Below are positions 26,380-34,953 of a DNA stretch of 64,000 nucleotides, one piece after another; position 1 is the first letter of the stretch, and each line of letters opens with the position of its first letter. Source of the DNA: an uncultured Prochlorococcus sp. (GTDB lineage: Bacteria > Cyanobacteriota > Cyanobacteriia > PCC-6307 > Cyanobiaceae); NCBI RefSeq assembly GCF_902536725.1, contig NZ_CACAYO010000004.1, forward strand, positions 1 to 64,000, given 5' to 3'. The notes under the pieces were generated by a model. That model searched no databases. It saw only the letters and a list, made by a program, of their open reading frames with translations, and was not told where the DNA came from. A program made the translations under genes and the position numbers.

Positions 26380-28284
26380 TCATTTTGTTGAATTAAGTAA
26401 TTCAGAAATTAATTCGGCATTATTATTTTGTAAATTAATTATCTGTTCTTGATCTAATCCTCCAACGGAAAGCTTAGCCATATCGTAAACATGATTTGCA
26501 ATTTTTGATGCCAATGGATTCTCAATAGGATCTTTTTCATCAATAATTATTTTGTTGCCAGTAATTTTATTAAGACCAACAATAAGTGGATGTTCCTTGT
26601 TAATTAAGAGCACATGATATTCAGGTAAGCCAGGCATCTTTTGTTCCATGTAAGCTCCCATATCATTAATTCTTCTCATTTGTTCTGGAAGCAAGATCAT
26701 TGCTGGTGGAGCATCATTACTTGAAAGTGACTGCACTTTAACTGTTACTTTCTCATTGTTAAGTGCCTTAACTATTGTATCTCTAAGATTATCTGTATTT
26801 GATTTGCCATCCTTATCTACAATTTCTTTTGATTCTTTATCATCTTTTTCATTTATTTCTGAATCTACTCTTTGGAATTGATAATCTTCATTTTTACTTT
26901 CCAACCAGGGAAGAAATTGTGCGTCAATTAAGGGATCTGATTTAATAACTTCTTTATTATCAGATAAACAAATATTTAATGCACTAGACTGCGCAATCAA
27001 ATCTGAACAGTAAATTATTTTTTTAGGATCAATTAATTTATTTCGCTCTTTGTAATTTGCTAATGTTGTGAAATATTTATCATTGGACTTGATTAAGGAT
27101 TTATTTTCAATATCTTTAGTTACATCTTTCTCTGAATTTATTACAGTTTCAAAAATTATACTGTTATTGACTAAATCAGCAAATTTTTCATCCTCTATAG
27201 CACCAATTTTAATAAAAGCAGAGATTGAATCCCAAATATCTGCATAAAATTCTGGAGAATTTTTTATCAAATCCTTGAGTTTATTAGCAATTTTTTTTGA
27301 GATAAACGATGATATAGACCTTACTTTTCTATCTGTTTGTAATGCACTTCTACTGACATTTAGTGGTATATCTGTGGAGTCAATAACTCCTCTTAGAGGT
27401 AAAAGGTATTTTGGTACTATCTCTTTAATTGAATCGCTTACGAATACTTGATTACAAAATAGTTTTATTTCTCCCTTTTCCCAATCAGCTCTACCTGACA
27501 ACTTTGGAAAATACAATATCCCTTGTATGTCATATGGATAATCTGTATTTAGATGAATCCATAAAAGTGGATCTCCCTGGAAAGGATAAAGGTATTTATA
27601 TAACTCAACATAATCTTCATCTTTTAATTCACTAGGTTGTTTTCTCCAAGGAGGATTTTTCTTATTAATTGTCTCTCCTTCTAATAAGACATCTATTGGC
27701 ATAAAATCACAGTATTTTTTTATTAGTGATTTAATCCTCTCAGGCTCTATAAACTCTTTTTCTTCTTCAAGTAGGTGAAGAATTACATCTGTACCAATTG
27801 TCTCTTTTTCTGATTCCTCTAACGTGAAATTTGGCGATCCATCACAAGACCATTTGAAAGCTTTTGATTCCCCAATTGACGACTTAGTTAATATATCAAC
27901 TCTATCTGCCACCATGAAACTTGAATAAAAACCAAGTCCAAAATGACCTATGAATTCATCATTATCTTTTTTGTATTTTGTTAGGAATTCTTCAGCACTA
28001 GAAAATGCAACTTGATTTATGTACTTTTTAATTTCTTCATCATTCATTCCAATTCCATTATCAGAAATTGTAATCGTATTTTTTTCACGGTTAATTGTTA
28101 TTTTTACTTGAGCTTCCTCAGTATTCTCGCAATCACCTGCCATAGAGGCCATCCTTCTTTTGCTAATTGCGTCAACACCATTACTAACAAGTTCTCTTAA
28201 AAAGATTTCATGGTCAGAATATACTGCCTTCTTGATAATTGGGAAAATATTTTCGGTATTAATACGAATTTCGCCTTTTTCCAT
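26380..28284 (-). CDS. htpG: HSP90 chaperone HtpG
   Basis: Bacterial Hsp90 dimer, ATP-driven folding of selected clients including phycobilisome linkers in other cyanobacteria. The 634 residues show the GHKL ATPase domain with LRELVSNGVDAISKRR, TISDNGIGMNDEEI and IGHFGLGFYSSFMVAD, then the middle domain with catalytic Arg in PLNVSRSALQ. The charged linker is shorter than in eukaryotes. A 5-4-5 inverted repeat (ATTGT-CCGA-ACAAT, 28350-28363) lies 66 bases upstream, and is not a CIRCE element. Confidence 0.97.
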   Translation of the reverse strand: MEKGEIRINTENIFPIIKKAVYSDHEIFLRELVSNGVDAISKRRMASMAGDCENTEEAQVKITINREKNTITISDNGIGMNDEEIKKYINQVAFSSAEEFLTKYKKDNDEFIGHFGLGFYSSFMVADRVDILTKSSIGESKAFKWSCDGSPNFTLEESEKETIGTDVILHLLEEEKEFIEPERIKSLIKKYCDFMPIDVLLEGETINKKNPPWRKQPSELKDEDYVELYKYLYPFQGDPLLWIHLNTDYPYDIQGILYFPKLSGRADWEKGEIKLFCNQVFVSDSIKEIVPKYLLPLRGVIDSTDIPLNVSRSALQTDRKVRSISSFISKKIANKLKDLIKNSPEFYADIWDSISAFIKIGAIEDEKFADLVNNSIIFETVINSEKDVTKDIENKSLIKSNDKYFTTLANYKERNKLIDPKKIIYCSDLIAQSSALNICLSDNKEVIKSDPLIDAQFLPWLESKNEDYQFQRVDSEINEKDDKESKEIVDKDGKSNTDNLRDTIVKALNNEKVTVKVQSLSSNDAPPAMILLPEQMRRINDMGAYMEQKMPGLPEYHVLLINKEHPLIVGLNKITGNKIIIDEKDPIENPLASKIANHVYDMAKLSVGGLDQEQIINLQNNNAELISELLNSTK

Positions 28285-28401
28285 AAAAAAAAATCAAACA
28301 TATTAAATATTATTTCGTAAAAACTAGTTAATCAAGTTTAATTAGGAGTATTGTCCGAACAATGTATGAATTTAAAAGTAAAATAAATTTTTAAAAAGAT
28401 T

Positions 28402-29553
28402 TTATTTAACCCATAAAATCTCACTACAATTATTTTCTTTCATAATTTGATTTGCTTTTGCCAAGTCATCACATGGATTTAAATGTAAGACAGCAATATT
28501 TCCTTTTTTCTGTTGTACTTTTTGTTCATTCATCCCTTTTTCTAACAAATAAGAATCTTTAAACATTAATAAAATCTTTTTTTTATCTGTTTTTTCTTCC
28601 TTAATTAAATTTCTTAAAATGTCTACTGAAATCGTAAATCCAATCCCATTAAATATTTTCTCATTAGGACTAAATGATCTTACTAACTCATCATATCTTC
28701 CGCCTTTTGCGATGACGCTTTTATTTTTACCATTATCCCCTATTAATTGAAACACTATTCCTTCATATAAATTCAAGTGAGGTTGAAAAGTGGGATCAAG
28801 TTGTAATTTAACACCATATTTATTTGAAATTATTGATAATGTTTCAAATAAAAAATATAAGTCATCTAATATTTTACTGGTACCATATATAGCTTTTAAT
28901 TTTTTTAAAATGGTAATTGGCTCTCCTCGTGTGAATAAAAGATCTTTAAGAATATATTTATCATCCTCATCTATATCTATTTTAGATAAATTATCTTGAT
29001 CAAAATTAACCAGACTTTTCTTAATTTCTTCAAAATTATTATTTTTGTATTTATTCAGTATCAAGTCCATTATTTTTGTAGTGCTTACTAGTAGAAATAA
29101 ATTACAACCATCCTGCAAATTAATATTATCGATTGAATCAAACAAAATATTTATAACTTCAATTTCTGGGTATTTTGTATCATATCCAATTAATTCAATT
29201 CCACTCTGCAATTTTTCTTGTAACTTAAATGAATTTTTATTATTTTGTTTTTTATCAAAAACCATTCCATTGGTGAATAATCTTATAGGTCTTTTCTTAT
29301 TTATTAATCTAGTAGATGACAATTTAACAATTGAAGTTGTCATTTCTGGCCTAAGACATAATGAATTATTACTAACTATTCCTACAACCTGATTTTCGTC
29401 AATAACGCCACGACCTTTTATGGTCTCTAATGTATTTATAAATGATGGTGAAACCTCTTCATATCCCCATAGTTTATAAATACTATTTAAATTATTTATG
29501 ATGTTTGAATTGTTTTTTACATCGACTAATTTAATTTCCTTTATATCGGTCAT
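28402..29553 (-). CDS. hisZ: ATP phosphoribosyltransferase regulatory subunit HisZ
   Basis: A class II histidyl-tRNA-synthetase-like protein of 383 residues that lacks the anticodon-binding half. It matches HisZ, which pairs with the short HisG to catalyse and feedback-control the first step of histidine synthesis. Visible are NSLCLRPEMTTSIVK (class II motif 2-like), RPIRLFTNGMVFDK and GGRYDELVRSF with GIGFTISVDIL near the end. It is preceded by the IMPase-family gene and followed by htpG on the same strand. Confidence 0.88.
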   Translation of the reverse strand: MTDIKEIKLVDVKNNSNIINNLNSIYKLWGYEEVSPSFINTLETIKGRGVIDENQVVGIVSNNSLCLRPEMTTSIVKLSSTRLINKKRPIRLFTNGMVFDKKQNNKNSFKLQEKLQSGIELIGYDTKYPEIEVINILFDSIDNINLQDGCNLFLLVSTTKIMDLILNKYKNNNFEEIKKSLVNFDQDNLSKIDIDEDDKYILKDLLFTRGEPITILKKLKAIYGTSKILDDLYFLFETLSIISNKYGVKLQLDPTFQPHLNLYEGIVFQLIGDNGKNKSVIAKGGRYDELVRSFSPNEKIFNGIGFTISVDILRNLIKEEKTDKKKILLMFKDSYLLEKGMNEQKVQQKKGNIAVLHLNPCDDLAKANQIMKENNCSEILWVK

Positions 29554-29571
29554 TTTTATATTTAACTAATT

Positions 29572-30420
29572 TTAGCTATAGAGAATTTTTTTAAATGGAG
29601 AGACTTTTTCTAGTTCATTTTTTAATTCATTCTCAAGGCTGGGAGAACAAGCTAAAATTCTCCCTGAACTTAAATTAAATTCGCCTGATGGATAATCAGA
29701 AATAATACCACCAGCCTCTGTAACAATAATAGCACCGGCCGCCAGGTCCCATACCTCCAATCCTCTTTCCCAATATCCATCTACCTTGCCTGCAGCAACA
29801 AATGCTAAATCAACTGCTGCTGCACCTCCTCTTCTAACACCTCTAGTTTTATGTGTTAGATAACAAAATTCAGCATAATTATTATCCTCTGTCTCAAATC
29901 TGTCATAAGAGAATCCTGTTACAAGTAGACTATCAGAAAGATTAGAGGGATTCGATACTTTAAGTTCACTATCATTGCAGAATGAGCCTAAACCTATACA
30001 GGCTGAATATAGCTCATTTAAATAAGGTACTGATATAGCGCCTATTATTGGCTTATTTTTATATACAAGACCAATAGACGTTCCAAAAAAAGGATATCCA
30101 TGGGAATAATTTGTTGTACCATCTAATGGGTCTATACACCACGTTAAATCCGAAGATTTGGTTAATTTACCCGATTCCTCTGCATTAATAGATATGTTTG
30201 GTGTCTCTTCTAATAAATATTCTTTTATTTTATTTTCAACTTCCAAATCTACATTGGTAACAAGATCACCCTTCCTACCCTTTGATGATATTTTCTGGAT
30301 TTTATTATAATTAACTTTTAAAATTTCATTACCAATTTGAGCTGAATTCTTGGCTATTTCATACAAAATAGATAAGTTTACTTGATTTGCAAGTTCCTCT
30401 ATTTCACTTAAATCAAACAT
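29572..30420 (-). CDS. Inositol monophosphatase family phosphatase
   Basis: A 282-residue metal-dependent phosphatase of the IMPase/SuhB fold. The Mg-binding motifs are present: DLVTNVDLEVE, N-A-E-E-S-G, the signature WCIDPLDGTTNYSHGYP (D-P-x-D-x-T), and GYWERGLEVWDLAAGAIIVTEAGG. The family covers inositol phosphatase, histidinol-phosphatase and PAP phosphatase. The position directly next to hisZ makes histidinol-phosphatase worth considering, but that is inference. It lies 5 bases after the ferredoxin gene. Confidence 0.88.
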   Translation of the reverse strand: MFDLSEIEELANQVNLSILYEIAKNSAQIGNEILKVNYNKIQKISSKGRKGDLVTNVDLEVENKIKEYLLEETPNISINAEESGKLTKSSDLTWCIDPLDGTTNYSHGYPFFGTSIGLVYKNKPIIGAISVPYLNELYSACIGLGSFCNDSELKVSNPSNLSDSLLVTGFSYDRFETEDNNYAEFCYLTHKTRGVRRGGAAAVDLAFVAAGKVDGYWERGLEVWDLAAGAIIVTEAGGIISDYPSGEFNLSSGRILACSPSLENELKNELEKVSPFKKILYS

Positions 30421-30425
30421 GATAT

Positions 30426-30800
30426 TTAATCTTCCTCAAATTCCCAAGGTGGCGCAACTCTTGTAGTTCCCCTCCCAAAATATTGTCCAAATTGTAAATC
30501 ATAAACTTCATCTTCATATGTAGTTTCTACCTCAAGATCCGAAGTTGCTTTAGCGACACAAAGAAGTGCATAACCTTTGTCTTTTAAAGCCTGAGATACA
30601 CCCATAGCTTCAGGTTGTTGTAAGGTACCAGATTTAATTTTAACTGCACAACTTGTACAGCAACCATTTCTACATGAAAATGCAAGTTTGAAACCTTTTT
30701 TTTCAAATTCCTTAAGTATATAATCATCACTATTAACCTGCTCCTTGTAGAGCTTTCCGGTTTCCTTATTTTTAATCGTGACTGTGAAAGTCTTTTTCAA
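30426..30800 (-). CDS. Plant-type [2Fe-2S] ferredoxin, FdC2-like
   Basis: A 124-residue ferredoxin. Cluster ligands are C43-x4-C48-x2-C51 in SCRNGCCTSCAVKIKSG and the distal Cys in LLCVAKA. The family's usual S-T-C-A around the second ligand is replaced by C-C-T-S-C. After the cluster domain comes a C-terminal extension: EDEVYDLQFGQYFGRG, ending E-F-E-E-D. As I recall, plant and cyanobacterial FdC2 have the same double Cys and a D-E-V-Y-W-L-Q-F-G-R-Y-F-A-R-G tail. Its electron partner is unknown, so it is probably not the main photosynthetic PetF. Confidence 0.88.
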   Translation of the reverse strand: MKKTFTVTIKNKETGKLYKEQVNSDDYILKEFEKKGFKLAFSCRNGCCTSCAVKIKSGTLQQPEAMGVSQALKDKGYALLCVAKATSDLEVETTYEDEVYDLQFGQYFGRGTTRVAPPWEFEED

Positions 30801-30849
30801 ATAACTTTCCTCTAAATTGGGATGATCAAGGGTTAAAATGGTTATCTTG

Positions 30850-30936
30850 GGAGAGGTGGCCGAGTGGTTGAAGGCGCAGCACTGGAAATGCTGTATAGGG
30901 GCAACTTTATCGAGGGTTCGAATCCCTCTCTCTCCG
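30850..30936 (+). tRNA. tRNA-Ser (anticodon GGA)
   Basis: An 87-base cloverleaf. The acceptor stem GGAGAGG pairs with TCTCTCC (30929-30935; the last pair is G-T) and the discriminator is G. The anticodon stem CAGCA/TGCTG brackets the loop CTGGAAA with anticodon GGA at 30884-30886, reading UCC/UCU. A long variable arm follows, then the T arm GAGGG-TTCGAAT-CCCTC. The CCA end is not encoded. It has a long variable arm as class II tRNAs do. Confidence 0.97.
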
Positions 30937-31052
30937 TTTTATATTAGTTTATTTTGGTTAAATACATCAACACCTCCAGCTTCAAAATATATTTTAAAGT
31001 AGATAGTAATACTATTAACAAGTTATAAATAATCTTATTTATTTAAATTAAG

Positions 31053-31081
31053 TTGAAAATATTTGATTTTTACTATTATAT
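31053..31081 (+). promoter_or_regulatory. Candidate sigma-70-type promoter of dnaK
   Basis: In the 213-base gap between tRNA-Ser and dnaK, TTGAAA (31053-31058) and TTATAT (31076-31081) stand 17 bases apart, leaving about 60 bases of leader before the dnaK ATG at 31150. No CIRCE-type inverted repeat (TTAGCACTC-N9-GAGTGCTAA) is seen. Weak, by eye only. Confidence 0.3.
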
Positions 31082-31149
31082 GTAAATATCTAAGATAAAA
31101 ATTAATTAAATTATTAGTAAATTTTGCTTTAATTTAGCGATCTAAAATC

Positions 31150-33147
31150 ATGGGGCAAATAGTTGGAATTGATTTAGGTACTACTAACTCTGTTGTCGGA
31201 GTTATAGAAGCTGGTCGTCCAATTGTTATTGCAAATTCTGAGGGTTCTAGAACTACACCTTCCATCGTCGGATTTACAAAAGACAAGGAAATAGTAATTG
31301 GAGACCAGGCGAGAAGACAACTTGTTCTAAATCCTAAGAATACCTTTTATAATCTAAAAAGATTTATTGGTAGTGACTGGGATGAATTAGATGAGAATAG
31401 TATTTCCGTTCCCTACAATGTAAAGGCTAATAACACTGGAAGTGTTAGGGTTCTTAGTCCAAATACAGAAAGAGAATATGCACCAGAAGAGTTAGTGAGC
31501 TCATTGATTAGAAAATTAATAAATGATGCTGAAACATATCTTGGAGATACTGTTGATTCTGCAGTTATCACTGTCCCTGCTTATTTTAACGAATCTCAAA
31601 GACAAGCTACAAAGGATTCTGCAATATTGGCTGGAATTAAAGTAGATAGAATTTTAAATGAACCTACTGCTGCTGCTCTAGCTTATGGTTTTGAAAAAAG
31701 TTCTTCTAATAATGTTTTGGTTTTTGATTTAGGAGGAGGAACATTTGATGTTTCATTACTAAAAATTTCTAATGGTGTATTTGATGTTAAAGCCACTTGT
31801 GGTGATACACAGCTAGGTGGAAACAATTTTGATTCAAAAATAGTTGATTGGCTCGCAGAAAAATTCTTATCAAAACATAATGTTGACCTAAGAAGGGATA
31901 GACAAGCCCTACAGAGATTAACTGAGGCTGCTGAAAAAGCTAAATGCGAATTGTCAGGATTGCAAAAAACAAAAATATCTTTACCATTTATCACAACAAG
32001 TAAAGAAGGCCCATTACATATTGAAGAAACCTTGGACAGAAAAATATTTGAATCATTATCAAATGATTTACTAGATAGATTATTAGAGCCTGTGCAAATA
32101 GCTTTAGATGATTCTGGATGGAGCGCAGAAGATATTGATGAGGTGGTTCTTGTAGGTGGCAGCACAAGAATACCAATGGTTCAACAGTTGGTTAAGACTC
32201 TCGTTCCAAATAATCCTTGTCAATCTGTTAATCCTGATGAAGTCGTAGCAGTTGGAGCTGCGATACAATCTGGAATTATTAGTGGAGATTTACAAGATTT
32301 ACTCCTAAATGATGTTACTCCCTTATCTTTAGGCTTAGAAACTATTGGTGGTCTTATGAAGATACTCATTCCTCGTAACACCCCAATACCAGTTAGACAA
32401 TCTGATGTTTTTAGTACGTCTGAAGCTAATCAATCATCAGTTGTTGTTCAAGTACGGCAGGGAGAAAGACCATTAGCCTCTGAAAATAAATCACTTGGTA
32501 AATTTAGATTATCAGGAATACCTCCAGCTCCTAGAGGAATACCACAAGTCCAAGTAGCATTTGATATTGATGCTAATGGTCTTTTAGAAGTAAGTGCAAC
32601 TGATAGAACAACTGGAAGAAAGCAAACAGTTTCAATTTCTGGAGGTTCTAACTTAAATGAACAAGAAATAAATTCGATAATTGAAGAAGCTAAAGCAAAA
32701 GCTAATGAAGACAGGAAAACACGATCTGTAATTGATAGAAAAAATAGTGCTTTAACTCTTATTGCGCAAGCCGAGAGAAGACTTAGGGATGCTTCATTAG
32801 AATTTGGTCCATATGGTGCTGAAAGGCAACAAAGAGCTGTTGAATTAGCCATTCAAGATGTTGAAGAGTATATAGACGACGATGATCCACAAGAATTAGA
32901 AATTTCAGTAAGCGCTCTACAAGAAGCATTATTCGGCTTAAACAGAAAATTTGCAGCAGAAAAGAAAATTGATAATAATCCCTTACAGAGCATTAAAAAT
33001 ACATTTGGTTCGTTAAAGGATGAACTCTTTTCAGATGATTATTGGGATGATGATCCTTGGGATAATCAAATGAATAGAAATTATAGAAATTCGAGGTATG
33101 GTAATTCTAGGGACGATGATCCATGGGACAATGACTACTTCCTCTAA
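31150..33147 (+). CDS. dnaK: Hsp70 chaperone DnaK
   Basis: A 665-residue Hsp70. Nucleotide-domain marks are GIDLGTTNSVVGV (phosphate 1), FDLGGGTFDVSLLK (phosphate 2) and VVLVGGSTRIPMVQQLV (adenosine site). The substrate domain starts with DVTPLSLGLETIGG. The C-terminus does not end in the E-E-V-D/EEV-type tail but in an acidic, Asn/Arg-rich tail with DDDPWDN twice (residues 633-639 and 655-661, with partly different codons). It overlaps the dnaJ-like gene by 17 bases. Cyanobacteria carry several DnaK copies; I cannot say which one this is. Confidence 0.96.
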   Translation: MGQIVGIDLGTTNSVVGVIEAGRPIVIANSEGSRTTPSIVGFTKDKEIVIGDQARRQLVLNPKNTFYNLKRFIGSDWDELDENSISVPYNVKANNTGSVRVLSPNTEREYAPEELVSSLIRKLINDAETYLGDTVDSAVITVPAYFNESQRQATKDSAILAGIKVDRILNEPTAAALAYGFEKSSSNNVLVFDLGGGTFDVSLLKISNGVFDVKATCGDTQLGGNNFDSKIVDWLAEKFLSKHNVDLRRDRQALQRLTEAAEKAKCELSGLQKTKISLPFITTSKEGPLHIEETLDRKIFESLSNDLLDRLLEPVQIALDDSGWSAEDIDEVVLVGGSTRIPMVQQLVKTLVPNNPCQSVNPDEVVAVGAAIQSGIISGDLQDLLLNDVTPLSLGLETIGGLMKILIPRNTPIPVRQSDVFSTSEANQSSVVVQVRQGERPLASENKSLGKFRLSGIPPAPRGIPQVQVAFDIDANGLLEVSATDRTTGRKQTVSISGGSNLNEQEINSIIEEAKAKANEDRKTRSVIDRKNSALTLIAQAERRLRDASLEFGPYGAERQQRAVELAIQDVEEYIDDDDPQELEISVSALQEALFGLNRKFAAEKKIDNNPLQSIKNTFGSLKDELFSDDYWDDDPWDNQMNRNYRNSRYGNSRDDDPWDNDYFL

Positions 33148-34057
33148 AAAAGACTATTTGTCGATTTTGGGTTTATCACCTGATTTCGATGATAAAGAAC
33201 TTAAAAAGGCTTTTCGAAGAGAAGCAAGAAAATGGCATCCAGATTTAAATAAAAATGATCTTAATGCAGAAGAGAGATTTAAATTAATTAACGAAGCATA
33301 TGAATATCTAAGTGATCCTAATATAAAAAAAAATAGTCAAGATGAAAATATCCAAAATGATTATGAAAATAATAATTTCAAGACAGGCTTTCCTGATTTT
33401 CAAGATTATCTTGATTCATTATTTGGATATGAATACTCATCACAGAATTATGAGGAATATGACAATAAGCCATTTGACGATCAATCGATAAATACAAATT
33501 ATGATGAATTTAATAATTATGAATACCCTACAACCTCTCCAGAAGAGCCTCCTCCAGTTAAACTCCACCAAGATATAGAAACAATTATAGAATTAACTCC
33601 TGATGAGTCCTTAAATGGAGCTTCAATTTTAATAGAGCTTGAAGATGAAACAGTAGTAGAAGTTGATACCCCTCCTTTTGCTGGAGATGGATGGCGATTA
33701 AGACTTGAAAATATTGCAAGAGGAGGTAAAGATCATTATCTACAGTTAAAAGTTCAAACGGAAACTGGTCTAAGAATTGATGGTTTAAGAGTTCTTTATA
33801 AATTGGAGTTATTTCCTCATGATGCTCTTCTTGGTTGTGCTGTTGAGGTCCCCACCCTTGATGGAAATGTCACACTTCAAGTTCCACCAAAATCATCTAC
33901 GGGTAGAATGTTACGTTTGAAAGGTAGAGGTTTAACTTACGAAGATAATGTAGGTGATCAATATGTTGAAATTTTGGTAGTTATTCCTGCTGATATTAAT
34001 GATGAAGAAATTGCTTTATATACAAGATTACAAGAATTATCACTTTCTGATTCTTAA
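33131..34057 (+). CDS. dnaJ: DnaJ/CbpA-type J-domain co-chaperone
   Basis: A 308-residue protein from ATG 33131, which overlaps the last 17 bases of dnaK. The J-domain comes first (D-Y-L-S-I-L-G-L, HPD in RKWHPDLNKND, EAYEYLSDP), then an Asn/Asp-rich low-complexity linker in place of the Gly/Phe region, and the C-terminal substrate-binding domain (LRLKGRGLTYEDNVGDQYVEILVVIP). There is no zinc-finger. This makes it class B (CbpA-like). The adjacency suggests a dedicated DnaK partner. The frame is open 11 codons further upstream, but those codons lie wholly inside dnaK. Confidence 0.92.
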   Translation: MTTSSKKDYLSILGLSPDFDDKELKKAFRREARKWHPDLNKNDLNAEERFKLINEAYEYLSDPNIKKNSQDENIQNDYENNNFKTGFPDFQDYLDSLFGYEYSSQNYEEYDNKPFDDQSINTNYDEFNNYEYPTTSPEEPPPVKLHQDIETIIELTPDESLNGASILIELEDETVVEVDTPPFAGDGWRLRLENIARGGKDHYLQLKVQTETGLRIDGLRVLYKLELFPHDALLGCAVEVPTLDGNVTLQVPPKSSTGRMLRLKGRGLTYEDNVGDQYVEILVVIPADINDEEIALYTRLQELSLSDS

Positions 34058-34090
34058 TCAAATATCATAGAATAAGAAAAATTTATACTT

Positions 34091-34474
34091 ATGAACGTAT
34101 ATGTTCTTTTATATAATTCAGGAACAGATAAGGAAGGAATTCATTCAATAGAACTTAAAGGAAGAACCATTGTTCTTATGTTTGAAGATAAGGATGATGC
34201 AACAAGATATTGCGGTCTACTAGAAGCTCAAGATTTTCCTTTGCCAACAGTTGAAGTGATTAACTTAGAGGAAATAAAAGATTTCTGCATTAAATTAGAT
34301 TATGAATATAAATTAGTAGAAAAAAATTTCGTGCCTAAAACCGCAGAAGATAGGTTATTAATTTCACCACCTCAGAAAAACCTAGAAGTTGAAAATTGGG
34401 AAGATGATAAAAATAGTAATAGAGATAGTATTGATATAAATACCATTAAGGAAAACCTTGAAAAGTTGCTTTAG
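34091..34474 (+). CDS. DUF3110 protein
   Basis: A 127-residue protein beginning MNVYVLLYNSGTDKEGIHSIE, with VLMFEDKDDATRYCGLLEAQDFPLP, features of DUF3110, a cyanobacterial/plant domain of unknown function. The compact alpha/beta core takes about 85 residues, then an acidic Asp/Asn-rich tail. It lies 33 bases downstream of the dnaJ-like gene and 37 bases upstream of the cyclophilin, so it is probably part of a protein-folding message. Confidence 0.85.
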   Translation: MNVYVLLYNSGTDKEGIHSIELKGRTIVLMFEDKDDATRYCGLLEAQDFPLPTVEVINLEEIKDFCIKLDYEYKLVEKNFVPKTAEDRLLISPPQKNLEVENWEDDKNSNRDSIDINTIKENLEKLL

Positions 34475-34511
34475 CTATTAAAATATCAATTAACCACTAA
34501 ATATATAAAAC

Positions 34512-34949
34512 ATGACAACTGCATTATTTGAAACAGAAGTTGGGAACATCAATATTGAATTTTTCTCTGATGACGCACCTAATACAGTTAAAAACTTCAC
34601 GAACCTGATTAGTGATGGTTTTTATGATGGTCTAGCATTTCACAGGGTTATTCCAGGATTTATGGCTCAGGGTGGATGTCCAAATACTCGTGAAGGAGCT
34701 TTTGGTATGCCTGGAACTGGTGGCCCTGGATACAATATTAAATGTGAAATTAATGCCAATAAACATTTAAAAGGCTCACTTTCTATGGCTCATGCAGGAA
34801 AGGATACAGGTGGTAGCCAGTTTTTTATAGTTTATGAACCACAGCCTCATCTCGATGGAGTTCATACTGTTTTTGGTAAGACTGATGATATGGATGTAGT
34901 TCTAAAGCTTACTAATGGTTCAAAAATTCTAAAGGCAACCTTAAAATAG
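34512..34949 (+). CDS. Cyclophilin-type peptidyl-prolyl cis-trans isomerase
   Basis: Single-domain cyclophilin of 145 residues, no signal peptide, so cytoplasmic. Motifs: [46 protein letters not shown] and [12 protein letters not shown], containing the catalytic Arg (FHRV) and the Phe/His of the active site. PpiB-like in size. Comes after the DnaJ/DUF3110 pair and is convergent with ribBA with 4 bases between. Confidence 0.95.
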   Translation: MTTALFETEVGNINIEFFSDDAPNTVKNFTNLISDGFYDGLAFHRVIPGFMAQGGCPNTREGAFGMPGTGGPGYNIKCEINANKHLKGSLSMAHAGKDTGGSQFFIVYEPQPHLDGVHTVFGKTDDMDVVLKLTNGSKILKATLK

Positions 34950-34953
34950 TAAT

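Noticed and set aside
30850..31149. tRNA-Ser as a genomic-island attachment site
   Set aside because: Flanking genes are core, there is no integrase and no direct repeat of the tRNA 3' end is seen nearby.
31683..32165. 160-residue frame antisense to dnaK
   Set aside because: It is a shadow of the dnaK codons. The sense product is unmistakable and its motifs sit exactly in this span.
33098..33130. Upstream extension of the dnaJ-like gene
   Set aside because: It lies within dnaK and encodes no J-domain residues; ATG 33131 fits the family start.
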